This document shows positions 10,140-22,047 of a stretch of DNA of 64,000 nt, piece after piece. Source of the DNA: Blastomyces gilchristii SLH14081 (taxonomy: Eukaryota; Ascomycota; Eurotiomycetes; Onygenales; Ajellomycetaceae). The notes beneath the pieces are model-generated. The model did not search any database and had not been told where the DNA came from. It saw only the letters and a list, made by a program, of their open reading frames with translations. The stretch lies in the NCBI RefSeq assembly GCF_000003855.2, contig NW_003101681.1, forward strand, positions 4,631,359-4,695,358, in the 5' to 3' direction. The translations under genes and the position numbers were made by a program. How positions within the stretch are numbered: position 1 is the stretch's first letter; every line of letters starts with the position of its first letter.

Positions 10140-12514
10140 CTTTTCTCTTTTTGCTGTTGAAATTCCCTATCTGTCGCTGGGATTACATGCAATCCAAACA
10201 ATATTCTCAGATCCGAAGGCCTGCCACAGTTTCAGATGGACCCCTAGGATATGCGAGAGTGGTTGGCTGTAGCGGTCTGGAGGCTCCAGTAGCGCGACAG
10301 GGCTTTGTAGTAAATATCAGATGTTCCTCAATGAGACAGTGAGTTGCAAGACTATATATATAGTCAGAGTCTGGCGCCGCAGGTTGATAATCCTGTTCCG
10401 TCAAATTTGCCGTTGGAGAGCTTTTGTTGTAGGTTGCAAGAGGCGTTGTTGGGGGGGTTGGTGTGTAGCTCTGGTGGTTACCGCCCGTGTCTTGGTAGCT
10501 CCAGCAGCAAATGAGTCCGCCGGTTGCAAAGAGTGGTGAGTCTACGATTGTGTCCCAAATTGATGACAGCCCAAAACAACAACAGCGCCCACAGGAAAAA
10601 AAAAAAAAAGAAAAGCCCCAGCATCCTCCCATTTAACCACTGTGGGAATACAGAGATTGTCCTGTGGTTTTCCCATAAATATATTCCCGTCCCATCTGAG
10701 TTTCTCTCCCTGCCAATGGGGTTGGACACCATTTGTTCCGAGAGTTTGTCACGGAGCACGTCCAGTGGCTAAATATCACTTTTCGTAGCTCTCACTCTCT
10801 CACAGCTTCTGTGGGCCAGTCAGGCTGCGAATAGTCTCTGGTTCATTGTCGAGGGAATCCAGGACATTCTGATGTTGTTCTGTTGTTTTGTCTTTTTCAC
10901 GGCTGCTGCACTTTAGCAGCATCATGTCACACACATATCTATCTACGGTATGGAAAAGAAGCAATATATCCTGATCCGACATGCAAGTCTTCCCCCTCCT
11001 TTATGTGAGGTGGGCTGTAGTTTCCACCAAAAAACTCCTCTGGCTGATGTGGAGTTAACATTTCCAGTCGTCGATAGGACATATTCCTAAAGATCCCCCG
11101 TCTTTCTTTAGCTCAGGTGCTGTTATATATACGGTCCATTGAGCGAGACAACCTTGTGGTCTAGTAGCAGTAGCAGTAGCAGTAGCAGTAAAGGTGCCAA
11201 TAGAAGAGAGTGTCTAGTAGGTGAGGGAACATACACCACGGTGAGTGACGTACCTATCTGTACATGCCCTCAGCATATTCCATCGCGCTGTACAATTAAT
11301 CTTCTCCCGTAGTCCATGTGACATGTTGAAGTTAAAATGGGGGTGTACCGCGGGGCTGGCCTGGACGATGGCAGCAATTGAGCGTCGCGATGTTGTATGT
11401 TCCAGACGTGGACTGGCAATAGTCATTTTACAATTGATTTGAGCAAATGAACCCCCGTGCTAGCCAGCAAACGGGGTGTGCTGTTGCAAAAACAAAATAT
11501 GCCAAAAAGTGCCCTCCCAGCCTCAACAACGGCACAACAACGGCCATCCTCCGGCCGTCAAGACATGGAAATCAACTAGATTTAGACCCAGGCGCGGAAG
11601 CAGTCGCGTTTCTCAAATAGAAGGATCGAAGCAGCGTAGGGTGGAGGGGGCTCTGCGCAGTGGCGTGTGGACACTCCGGAGGACGGGGGGTGATGTTGAC
11701 GGCTATTTGGCGGCTGACAAGGCCTCGGACATCACCAACTACAAAGTACGAAAAGGATACCCATCCATCCTATCCATCTATCGCTGGTCAAGGAAAACGC
11801 CCCTCAGATATCGTGCACCATGGCGCTGCATGGGCCCCCTAAAGACGCAGATGCTCATCGTTTGTCGACATTCCCCAAAACACTCAGTGAACTTAGGACG
11901 TCGAGGCACCTAGGTCTTCGAGGAGAAAATTTAAGGGCGGCGGAATCACCAAGAACATCGCAACGAGACGCTAGACGCGAGCACTCCAGATACGAACCCC
12001 ACTAGGTACATACCTCTGTCTGTCTCCAAACAGAATCCCGGTTAAACTGTCTAAGAAGACGGCCGGTTGCTGGGCGGGCGGTACTGGTCGGAGCGGAGGT
12101 GCGTTGGAGACGAGCGGTGTTGGGCGGGCTGGCTCTCGCTTACAAGGTTCCGAAGCTGGAAGGGTCACGTGGTAAGATTAGTCATCCAAATTGTCATGTG
12201 ATTTGGGCCCTTCAACCGCGATTCTATGATAACTATAAACATGCCACAGCCCCGTCCGTCTTAAGGCAAAGGAATGACATATGACATACGAAGGAGATCA
12301 TATCTTGCAATCCAGGCCATTAACTATTATTCATTACTACCCACTAACTACCATATGCAGGTACCACAGCCAACATGTGATTGTATGCCATTCAAGCATA
12401 CCCAATTAAGTATAACCAGCCAACAATCGCATAAACCAAGAAGAATAGGAGATTCAAATAAAAAAGGAACAAGAAAAAATCACCAGAAAAAAGAATGCAT
12501 TAAGAGCATCAAAA
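9893..12514. other. Intergenic region, 2.6 kb
   Basis: This holds the CTK1 leader (a long T/C tract at about 10100-10150 on the plus strand, purine-rich on the transcribed strand), an A-run near 10598, an AGTAGC hexamer repeat (11163-11190) and the 3' flank of the F-box-like gene. The scattered short frames have no coding character that I trust. Confidence 0.6.
11163..11190. repeat. AGTAGC hexanucleotide repeat, about 4.7 copies
   Basis: A perfect run of AGTAGC units lies in intergenic DNA about 1.3 kb upstream of CTK1. Confidence 0.9.
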
Positions 12515-15500
12515 TCACCCCCTAACCCTTTTCGAAACAACTTTCCCAACCTCCACCTTCCCCCTATCCTCTACAGGCACAAGCAGCTCCTCCAATCCTT
12601 CCATCCTCTCCATCTGCCGCTTATGCAGCACAGGCAGGTAGTCCTGCATTGTCCTAGGATTAATATACCCCCACAGAAACATATCCGTATACCTCTGTTG
12701 CAAATCTAACCCCCTCCGGATCGATTCCTTCAGCAGCAGCTCATCCGGTCTCTGCAGCGGTACTCGATTCCCCGTCCGGCCCCAGCATTGGTATTGTACG
12801 ATGCCTACCTCATGGGCTGGAACGCCGAAGATACTTAACCCCCGCTGATCCTGGCGTAGCTGGTACTTCCAACGGGCGAATAACCGCATGACGTCTAGCT
12901 TGCTGATCAGTGCTGTCCGTTTCAGTGTCCGCCATAGCATGGAAAGGCTAGGTTGTGCGAGTAGCAAGCGGCGCATACCATCCTTCCCACTACCAGTGAT
13001 TGGGTCAGTGAAGCGCATGTCGAGCTTGACAAAAAACAAGGTGGCGAAAAAGAGATCGACATCCGTGAATATCTCGTGGTTTTGAACTAGTGCTATTCGC
13101 CGTGCGTTATCTGGAATATCCATGAGGAGCCATATCTTTTTCATGGTTGATGTGCAGCGGTCTGGCACGGGGACGCCATCCTCCGCTAGGATAGTGACAA
13201 TCTCATGGCAGACCATTTCGCGAAAACATACCATGAGCAACCAGCGGAAGGATGGAACTTTTCGAGTTTCTCCTAAAGCGGCACGTTTTGCAACAGGATG
13301 AGGGCGTAAACCTGGGTCTGGAATGCAGAGTTTTGCATAGCAGCGGGGCGGAAATATTTTCGCGGCCTCCGGAGCACGTGCGCACGCCTGTGCCTGGATA
13401 ACAGTTGTAAAGCGAGTGTTCACCACATGATGGAAATCTTTGGAAGTACGATATAAAATCAAAAGCTCCTGTACACGCAGATGCCTCGTTACGAGCAAAG
13501 CCAGCTCCGGCCTTTTGAGAATTTCCTGGAAAATATTAAACGGGGCCTCATATTGATATCTGACTCCCTCAAGTCCTGGACCTCGACATGGGGTTTGGCC
13601 GCTACCCCCTTCAAGTTCTTGTTTTCTCATAATAAATAATTGGGAAATATTAGATAATGACAACAAATCAGACTGCGCACGCTCTGCCGCGCTGACGAAC
13701 CGGTCTTGGTGGCCCCTGCATTTAAAACTAGATTGTCTTACGGTTTGGGAATCGAAGGTCTCTACCTGCAGCTTATCGTTAGGAGGAGCATCGGAGCCTT
13801 CACTGCATTCATTGACATTCCGAAACGCCTGTGCCAAAGGTGGTAACCGCAAGGCTTTGATATTACGGCGAGGATTCGTTAGAGCTGGCAGAGTCAGTTG
13901 ACGAACTGCGTTCGGGTTTGAGTGGTCTCTCGTCCTCATCGCATAAGGAAGACTGAAGTGAACGGGGAGCGGGAGCACTTTCTGACTTGCAGTTAGCTTC
14001 TCACCACCAGCTTCCTTTGCATTTGAGGACATGCCTTTGGGTATCAATGGGCCTAAAATCATTTCAGCCGCTCTCAGCAGCATGAGCAGCGGGTCCTCGC
14101 CAGTACTAGTTATGGGTGCCATTATTGTCGGCGAAACGGGGCCTGAAGAAGATCGGGACGACTTTTGCCCGGGATCTGGCGGGTTGGATAATGCGTCATG
14201 TTCTTCTGCTGACATGCCTCTGGAATCTCGCATCTCCGAGTTTGCGTGAGTTGTTCTCTGGTGTGGTATACTATTAGGGTTCGCAAGAATTGCATCCCAT
14301 TCCCACGGCGTCCTCCGTTCAACCTCTTGCACTGACGACGGGGAAACCCCACTGCTTCCCAAGGGTCCCGTCGTCGCCAAATGTGGTTGCAGAGCAGGTG
14401 GGTCATTACCAAGTTGTGCCCGTTGCGGGTTCATTTCAGGCGAGGACATTTGATGCAACCTACCAGTTTGCATAACCCCGACAGGACAATTTGGACCACG
14501 AGAATCCTCAGTTTGATGGTCATCAATGCCATCGCTCTGCGACCCCGTGTGGTTTGGCGTCCGACCAGGGCTTTTTCTGGATGCAGGAGTTCCTATGGTC
14601 GTAGTCCTGCTCGCTCCCTGGCCAAGGTACCCGACTTGATTTTCAACTCCCTGGATTGGATAATTTCCAACAGCTTCAGTTTGGTTCGGCCCCAGAGGAT
14701 GGTCAACATTGCTGTAACTTTCCTGCGCTAAGTTAGATTGAGGTCGACCTGTTGTCACTGGCGGTTGGGACTGTTCTATCTCCCTAGATTCGCTAGTGCG
14801 ATTGGAATTGCGTCTAGTCCCTCTGTGCTCCACGCGGGTATATCTGCTCCTTTCCCTTTTTCCACTCTGTGGAGGAGGCCTCTGCGTTCCTATTCTTTGA
14901 GGCCATGATGCGGTCTTTTTGTGTCCTGTTCTATGTCCCTCCTGGTACTGGTGTAGCGGTGGTTGAGACGAATATATGTTTATATCCCGAGGCTGCAGTT
15001 GCTGCTGCAGTTGCTCCTCTGGCAGGTCAACTACTCTTGGAAATACCCCCGACCCCGGAATTGGTGGACCCAACTGATATGGAAAACTCCACCTCTGTAG
15101 CCCCTCTTCCTGGAGCTGAAACTGGTGCTGCTGGTGGTTCTGGCGCAGGAGTTGGTCTTGTGGCTGATGTTGGAAATGATGTTGTACCTGGGACTGGTAT
15201 TGCTGGGGCTGCGGCTGGTCCTGGTGCTGGAATTGGAGCTGTAGCTGCTGCTGCTGCTGCTGGTTGTCCCCAAGCTGCCTTCGGTTATGCTGTTGGAGTA
15301 GGTGCTGGTACTGCTGGTGTATCTGCTGGTCCTGCTGCTGCTGCTGCTGCTGGTGTGGGTTCTGGAGTTGATGGTGTATGTGCTGGATTTGCGGTTGGTA
15401 CTGCTGGTCCGGGTGGTGCTGTTGGCTCTGGAGTAGGTACTGCTGGTTCTGTAGTTGATGCTGCTGCGCAGGGTGGTGTTGCTGGCTGTGGGGTAGGTGC

Positions 15501-15673
15501 TGCTGGCCCTGCAGTTGGTGCTGCTGCACGGGTTGGCGCTGAGTCTGATATGTTTCCTGTATCTGGTGCTGCTGGAAACGTTGCAGAGGCTCATATGCTT
15601 TTTGCTGTGGCATGGTCAAGTCCCCAGCTCCAAAAGCCATATTTCCTAGGGGTAGGTAACCCGGCCACGCCAT
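12515..15673 (-). CDS. Poly-glutamine protein with C-terminal F-box-like region
   Basis: A single exon of 1052 residues. Residues about 20-190 are an extreme Gln/His tract made of imperfect repeats (QQHQLQ, SQQHHP and similar words). A long Ser/Pro/Gln/Arg-rich region, probably disordered, extends to about residue 640. The last 370 residues are well-folded in character. At about 705-755 there is an F-box-like segment: FNIFQEILKRPELALLV followed by LRVQELLILYRTSKDFHHVV, which matches the Leu-Pro/helix pattern of F-boxes loosely. The rest resembles fungal F-box-type proteins of unknown substrate. If real, the F-box would bind Skp1 in an SCF ubiquitin ligase. The CAG/CAA repeat also keeps other frames open; those are shadows. 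ATG at 15673 was chosen as the first Met; MAF at residue 12 is an alternative. Confidence 0.8.
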   Translation of the reverse strand: MAWPGYLPLGNMAFGAGDLTMPQQKAYEPLQRFQQHQIQETYQTQRQPVQQHQLQGQQHLPHSQQHHPAQQHQLQNQQYLLQSQQHHPDQQYQPQIQHIHHQLQNPHQQQQQQQDQQIHQQYQHLLQQHNRRQLGDNQQQQQQLQLQFQHQDQPQPQQYQSQVQHHFQHQPQDQLLRQNHQQHQFQLQEEGLQRWSFPYQLGPPIPGSGVFPRVVDLPEEQLQQQLQPRDINIYSSQPPLHQYQEGHRTGHKKTASWPQRIGTQRPPPQSGKRERSRYTRVEHRGTRRNSNRTSESREIEQSQPPVTTGRPQSNLAQESYSNVDHPLGPNQTEAVGNYPIQGVENQVGYLGQGASRTTTIGTPASRKSPGRTPNHTGSQSDGIDDHQTEDSRGPNCPVGVMQTGRLHQMSSPEMNPQRAQLGNDPPALQPHLATTGPLGSSGVSPSSVQEVERRTPWEWDAILANPNSIPHQRTTHANSEMRDSRGMSAEEHDALSNPPDPGQKSSRSSSGPVSPTIMAPITSTGEDPLLMLLRAAEMILGPLIPKGMSSNAKEAGGEKLTASQKVLPLPVHFSLPYAMRTRDHSNPNAVRQLTLPALTNPRRNIKALRLPPLAQAFRNVNECSEGSDAPPNDKLQVETFDSQTVRQSSFKCRGHQDRFVSAAERAQSDLLSLSNISQLFIMRKQELEGGSGQTPCRGPGLEGVRYQYEAPFNIFQEILKRPELALLVTRHLRVQELLILYRTSKDFHHVVNTRFTTVIQAQACARAPEAAKIFPPRCYAKLCIPDPGLRPHPVAKRAALGETRKVPSFRWLLMVCFREMVCHEIVTILAEDGVPVPDRCTSTMKKIWLLMDIPDNARRIALVQNHEIFTDVDLFFATLFFVKLDMRFTDPITGSGKDGMRRLLLAQPSLSMLWRTLKRTALISKLDVMRLFARWKYQLRQDQRGLSIFGVPAHEVGIVQYQCWGRTGNRVPLQRPDELLLKESIRRGLDLQQRYTDMFLWGYINPRTMQDYLPVLHKRQMERMEGLEELLVPVEDRGKVEVGKVVSKRVRG
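15030..15610 (-). repeat. CAG/CAA trinucleotide-rich tract encoding Gln/His repeats
   Basis: About 580 bp inside the F-box-like gene is built from CAG, CAA, CAC and CAT codons with interspersed Leu/Pro. On the plus strand it reads as CTG/TTG-rich sequence. Such tracts expand and contract easily. Confidence 0.85.
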
Positions 15674-17726
15674 ACTTGGCAGAAAATTTACAAAATAGAA
15701 GGAAAAAAAAAAAGAAAAAGAAAAGAAAACAGAAGAAAGAAAGAAAGAAATGGTGAATGCTTGCAGTCCTTATCAAAAGGGACAAGGTGCGCAGGCGAAT
15801 CTTGATAAACCGAATGATCCAAGTTGGGGTTTCGCAAAGAGTGAGGATTTTCAGATCAATAAACAAATGTCTCCCTCTGCCTGGAATATGGTGAATGAAT
15901 GAATGGGTAAGGGTTGGGGTGGAATGGGTATTTATTATATGGGCAATTGGTGATTGAACGGGGGGGTTTTCCAATCACCAAAAATAGGACAACTCGGGAT
16001 GGTGAATGGGCAACTTCTATGTGAATAGGGGCATGCAAGCGCGCGAATGGACGCGCCGATAGGAATAACACGAGCCTGAAATTCAGAATAGAATCAGGTA
16101 TACAAACCGAGTATGTGTCCACAGACGAGAATTAAGGGGGGGGTAATGGGCTGCTGAGGGTATATATCTGGCATTGATAGATGTCCCTCAATACCTCGAG
16201 AATGGTGACTGAAATAGCGAAATGGACAGATGAGTGAGTGGCAGAATTGATGATGGAGACGCGGATAGCGATTGAATAAAGAATAGAAGAATAGCAAATA
16301 ATTTAGCACCTTTACACTGTGTTAAACAATGATTACAGAGAGAGAGAGAGAGACCTCGTAACACTACACTGGAGGAGATATTTCAACTCCCAGTTCTTGT
16401 TTACTTTTCTCGAGGACGCCGTTTCGTTGCTATGGGTTGGGCTCCCTTTTGCTTTCCCCATATCCCCCATATCCGACAGCCATTTATTTCTCTCAACAAC
16501 GCTTGTTTGTCTCTCGTTCTTGCTCCCGGCTGAATGAAGCCTTCTGGTACTTGCAATAACAATCTGTCTGTCCGCTGCTCCTTCATAGATTTTCCCTCTC
16601 ATGCAGTTGTAATGTACCTTACCTTCGCCTAAACCGTATGTGTACCTGCGAGACATTTATCGATGTTTCTCATTTCAATCTCTTTCTATATCACACATCT
16701 ATCTAATGTATACATGTAGTAGAAACCACAACCAAGAGAGAAAATCAAAGATATCAGAGAAAGCAAATAGGATGAGTCGAGTCATCATCGCATAAATGAT
16801 CACACATCCTTCTTGGGCGGGGCATAATTTTTTCTGTGTTTTAACATATCTATCATATCACGGCTTTCGCGCACGGAAAATCATCGGGAACACTGAGAAA
16901 AAGGAGGCATGTTAAAAGGATCCGAATCCTTGGGAAAAACACGTAGGTGGGTTTTCTCGCTGCGCCGGTCCTGTTCTTGAAGTTGGATTCAAGAAAGGGT
17001 AAATGGAGGTAGTTGAATACAGGGAAGTATTGGGTATCCAGTATATATCTTCCAAGCGAAGCCTCAAAGGGGGCGTGAAAAGAAGGAAGAGAAAATAAAA
17101 ATCGATGAAAAGAAAAACGCAGGAAGGATGAAAATGAAAAAGAAAACCACGTAGGAAAATATAATGGCAAATGGCAACAAACAGAAATCCAACCCATATA
17201 TATGACAATGTGATAACGATATCAGGATGAAAAGTGTTTGTTTGCCTGTTGAAACGGCGAGCGCAGAAAAAGAGAGAACCAACAACAAGAGAAAGCCAGC
17301 CAATGCCCACCAAATTTCGTAAAGCCTCTATGATGAAATGGCTTTGAAAAAGAAAAAAGAAAAAGGGGTTCAAAGACCAAACTCCGGGTTTAAAAAAGAG
17401 TCGTAGAACACACAAAGTTAGGGCGAAAAGAAAAACGATTCTATCATAAGGTGACGGTTGGTACACTGTGAACGAACTATCGGGCCGGCGGGAAGTATGT
17501 CTAGAAAGAAGTGAGTCGACGATAGTGTTCCAAAGGGAGAAGCTACCGTACAGAGTGTTAGAGGGTGAAATGTTGGAAGTTGGTGATTTGCGTAGAAGAT
17601 GGCCTGCATCTGTGTATGTGCGTTGTCTTTGGTCGTTCATTCCAGGAACTCACGTCTGGGGTATATATACATGTGTATTCCAGCCAAACCCCCCTCTTTC
17701 TTTCTCTCTTTTTTTAAGGAGAAGTT
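15674..17726. other. Intergenic region, 2.05 kb
   Basis: This contains the probable leader of the F-box-like gene (A/G-rich tract 15700-15750, GA repeat about 16337-16351) and the 3' flank of GTP cyclohydrolase. A 242-codon minus-strand frame at 16912-17640 is made mostly of Phe, Leu, Ser and Thr codons from T/C-rich DNA; I do not call it a gene. Confidence 0.55.
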
Positions 17727-19077
17727 CTACTTCCGATTAAGCAAACTAAGGAACTCCTCTCGCGTCTTCGCACTCGCCCGCATACAGCCAAGCATGCAAC
17801 TCGTCGTAGTCGTGCTGCTAGTCTTCTGCACCCCACGCATCACCATGCACAGATGGCTCGACTCCATCACGACGGCTACGCCTTGTGGTTTCAGCACTTC
17901 GGCGATGGCGAGGGCTACTTGCTTCGTTAGACGTTCTTGCACCTGAAGGCGGCGTGAGAACATCTCTGCGAGGCGGGCGAGTTTAGACAGGCCGAGGACG
18001 CGGCGGTCGGGGATGTAGCCAATGTGCATCTGTAGGATTGTGTTTCTATGGTCAGTAAATCTGTATCCCCATCTTATGGCCTTTCTTTAAAAAATAATAT
18101 GAGGGGCTGGTACGGTGGAGAATCATACCTTGCCCGTAAACGGGACCATATGATGTTCGCAGAGCGAGAAAACTTCGATATCCTTCACAATGACAAGCTC
18201 GTCGTGGTCTTCATGGAAAACAGCACCATTAACCAGGTCGCGCACGTTCTCCTCATAACCCTTTGTGAAATACATCAGCGCTTTCGCGTATCTCTCCGGC
18301 GTACCAAGCAGACCCTCGCGCTGCGGGTCTTCCCCAATACATTCCAGTATCGTCCGCACGGCATCCGCGAGTTTCTGTGTTCGTTTTTCACTTTCTTCTG
18401 GTGTAGCTTCGAGACGTTCGCGCGTACCGACGCCTGCACAAGATTATTAAATATTGAGGGCGGGGGAGAAAAAAAAAGGGGGTGTCAGAGGAGAGGGGAT
18501 ACACACTCGGCCAACTCAGCCCGTCAAAATCAATTGGTGGATTCAGGGTATAAGGGCTCGCAGGTCGACTAACAGCAGAAGGTGGTGTTAGAGATCCCGT
18601 ATGGTCTCTAGGATCGCGAGGTGGCTCGCTGAGGTTTCGTTTAGTAGGACGGGGAGCAAGGGTAGAAGCAGTAGCAGTAGGAGTAGCGGAGGAGGTGATA
18701 TGAAGCGCGGATATCTCTAATGGTCTGCGAGCGGCGGGCAATGGTTTTTCATTGACAGCACCGCTCTGTTCCACTGATATATTCTTGTGCTGATCATTAG
18801 GCACCCCGTTCTCGAGTATCTCATTTGTAGTTGGCATTGCCGTTTCCCCCGCGCTTGCTGCAGCTGCGGGGGGTATTTCTGCTACTGGGACCGGCTTTGG
18901 AACCGCAAAATCCGGATCAACCACCTGTTTCCGGGCGAATGAAGATTTGATTGATGAATTGAGGCTCTCCCGCTCGCGCACGTTACTTGGCATGCGCACG
19001 GAAGCTTGTCCGTTGAGGAGATAGGAGGGGATGGCGGATTTGGGCTTTGGGCCCAGTGGCGGGGAGTCCCCAGTCAT
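17727..19077 (-). CDS. FOL2: GTP cyclohydrolase I (first step of folate/tetrahydropterin synthesis)
   Basis: Three exons, 19077-18507, 18433-18129 and 18029-17727, with introns of 73 and 99 bp, give 392 residues. The enzyme converts GTP to 7,8-dihydroneopterin triphosphate. The catalytic domain fills the C-terminal half. Zinc ligands are visible as Cys282 and His285 in [13 protein letters not shown] and Cys353 in [13 protein letters not shown]; the 71-residue gap between the two Cys equals that between Cys110 and Cys181 of the human enzyme. Family blocks [19 protein letters not shown] and [12 protein letters not shown] are present. Residues 1 to about 190 form a Pro/Ser/Ala-rich, probably disordered extension ending in the conserved [20 protein letters not shown]. 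The intron 1 donor A|GTGTGT was chosen because only it keeps the frame. Confidence 0.96.
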
Positions 19078-19795
19078 TTGTCGATCTCGAAATTTTTCTC
19101 CGCCGTGCGAGGAATGAATTGGGTTCGAGAAGCCCTGAAGTGCAGATATTTTTGCTCTTCTCGGTTGCCCGGTCCTCTAACTGACAATATTTATGTTTTG
19201 TAGGGGCATTTGCATAACTGAGGAGTGTGGTATATTTTCTTTTCTCTTTTTTTTTTTTTTTGTCTGGGCGCTGGCGGCGACTGTTTTTCGGGAAAGATCA
19301 GAGTTTCGTCAAGGTTTCTGACTAAGGCTGATTCGCTGGAAGCGGCTGCTCGGTAAAATAAATCTCCGACGCTAGTCTAAAATAGAGAGGGATATAAAAC
19401 AAAGTAAAATAAAGGACGGACTAGATGGGAATAGTCCAGCTTATTGGGTAAATAGTGGCAATCTAAGGGGCGTAAAGACTGAATTCGCTACTGAGTAACC
19501 GCTGCCTTTCAAATTTCACCCCAGTGTAATGTACCTACAAATACAGACGGAGCATAAGACAGAAAACAAGCCGTGAAATTCGTACACCTGAAGAAGGAAC
19601 ACCGAAAGTAATACCCTATCCCACCATCCCCAGAGGGAAATTTCAGCGTGTCTCTTCAAAGAGAATATAGGTTGTGGAAAAGGATACGCGGAAACCACCC
19701 CCCCTTAAGATAGGCAACGGGCACCAGCCCAAGCCAGCGAACAGTATGGACCAGATCGAGTCATTTTCAAGCGAGCAAAATAACTATGTTGCCCC
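19078..19795. other. Gap between GTP cyclohydrolase leader and HAT2 3' end
   Basis: No gene seen. It has a T-run at about 19244-19261 upstream of the GTP cyclohydrolase start, then AT-rich 3' flank of HAT2. Both genes are on the minus strand in tandem. Confidence 0.6.
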
Positions 19796-21493
<1,698 letters not shown>

Positions 21494-22047
21494 GGTGAAG
21501 CTTGGCAGTTCAAGCCTCGCGCACTTCCTTAAAGTGGAGAAAGCACTGACTTAGGTATAAGTCTCAGGAGGTTCCAGAATATTTATCTTGCAAATTGAAC
21601 CTCTTTGGGGCCCTAGAGTCCTATCGGAACGGTGGTTGTTAAAACGTATGTTCGCAAAATGAAGAAAACGCGATTGTCGCGTTAATGAGCTCGGGACACG
21701 CTAGTCCTCTTTTCATAGCATTCGCCACGTGACGCAGCTCAAGGCCCCCGGCCCAACTCCCGATTTGGATTCCCCGACATCTGGGCGCAAGATCCCTCGA
21801 AGGTCATTAAAACTCCAGCTATTCACTCTGGGTGTATTTAACGGACGCTTTTTTTTCCTTTTCACTGTTTTCCTCTTCATTCAGAACTCCGAGAGCTCAT
21901 CTTTTTTTCATACCTATAGAGTTTTGTCTATATAGGTTAAATTTGTTCCTGCTTCGTTATTCATTCGATCCAGTTCACGGCACCAACGTTGACCACATTT
22001 TTCAACTTCATACCACTTTCCTATCATTAATTTAACAAGTCGCAAAT
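21494..22047. promoter_or_regulatory. Divergent promoter between HAT2 and XRN1
   Basis: The 554 bp separate the two start codons. A CACGTG E-box-type hexamer lies at 21726-21731. The XRN1 side is pyrimidine-rich (TTTTTTTCC tracts at about 21850-21915), typical of fungal leaders. No start site can be fixed from sequence alone. Confidence 0.55.

Noticed and set aside
15031..15594. 187-codon minus-strand Ser/Thr-rich frame
   Set aside because: A shifted reading of the same trinucleotide repeat, with no independent coding signal.
14869..15756. 295-codon plus-strand frame rich in Ala, Gly and Val
   Set aside because: It is the antisense shadow of the CAG/CAA tract in the F-box-like gene.
16912..17640. 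242-codon minus-strand frame with many Phe/Leu/Ile residues, looking like a membrane protein
   Set aside because: Composition follows directly from T/C-rich DNA in the 3' flank of GTP cyclohydrolase; no family motif, no conserved start and no splice support.
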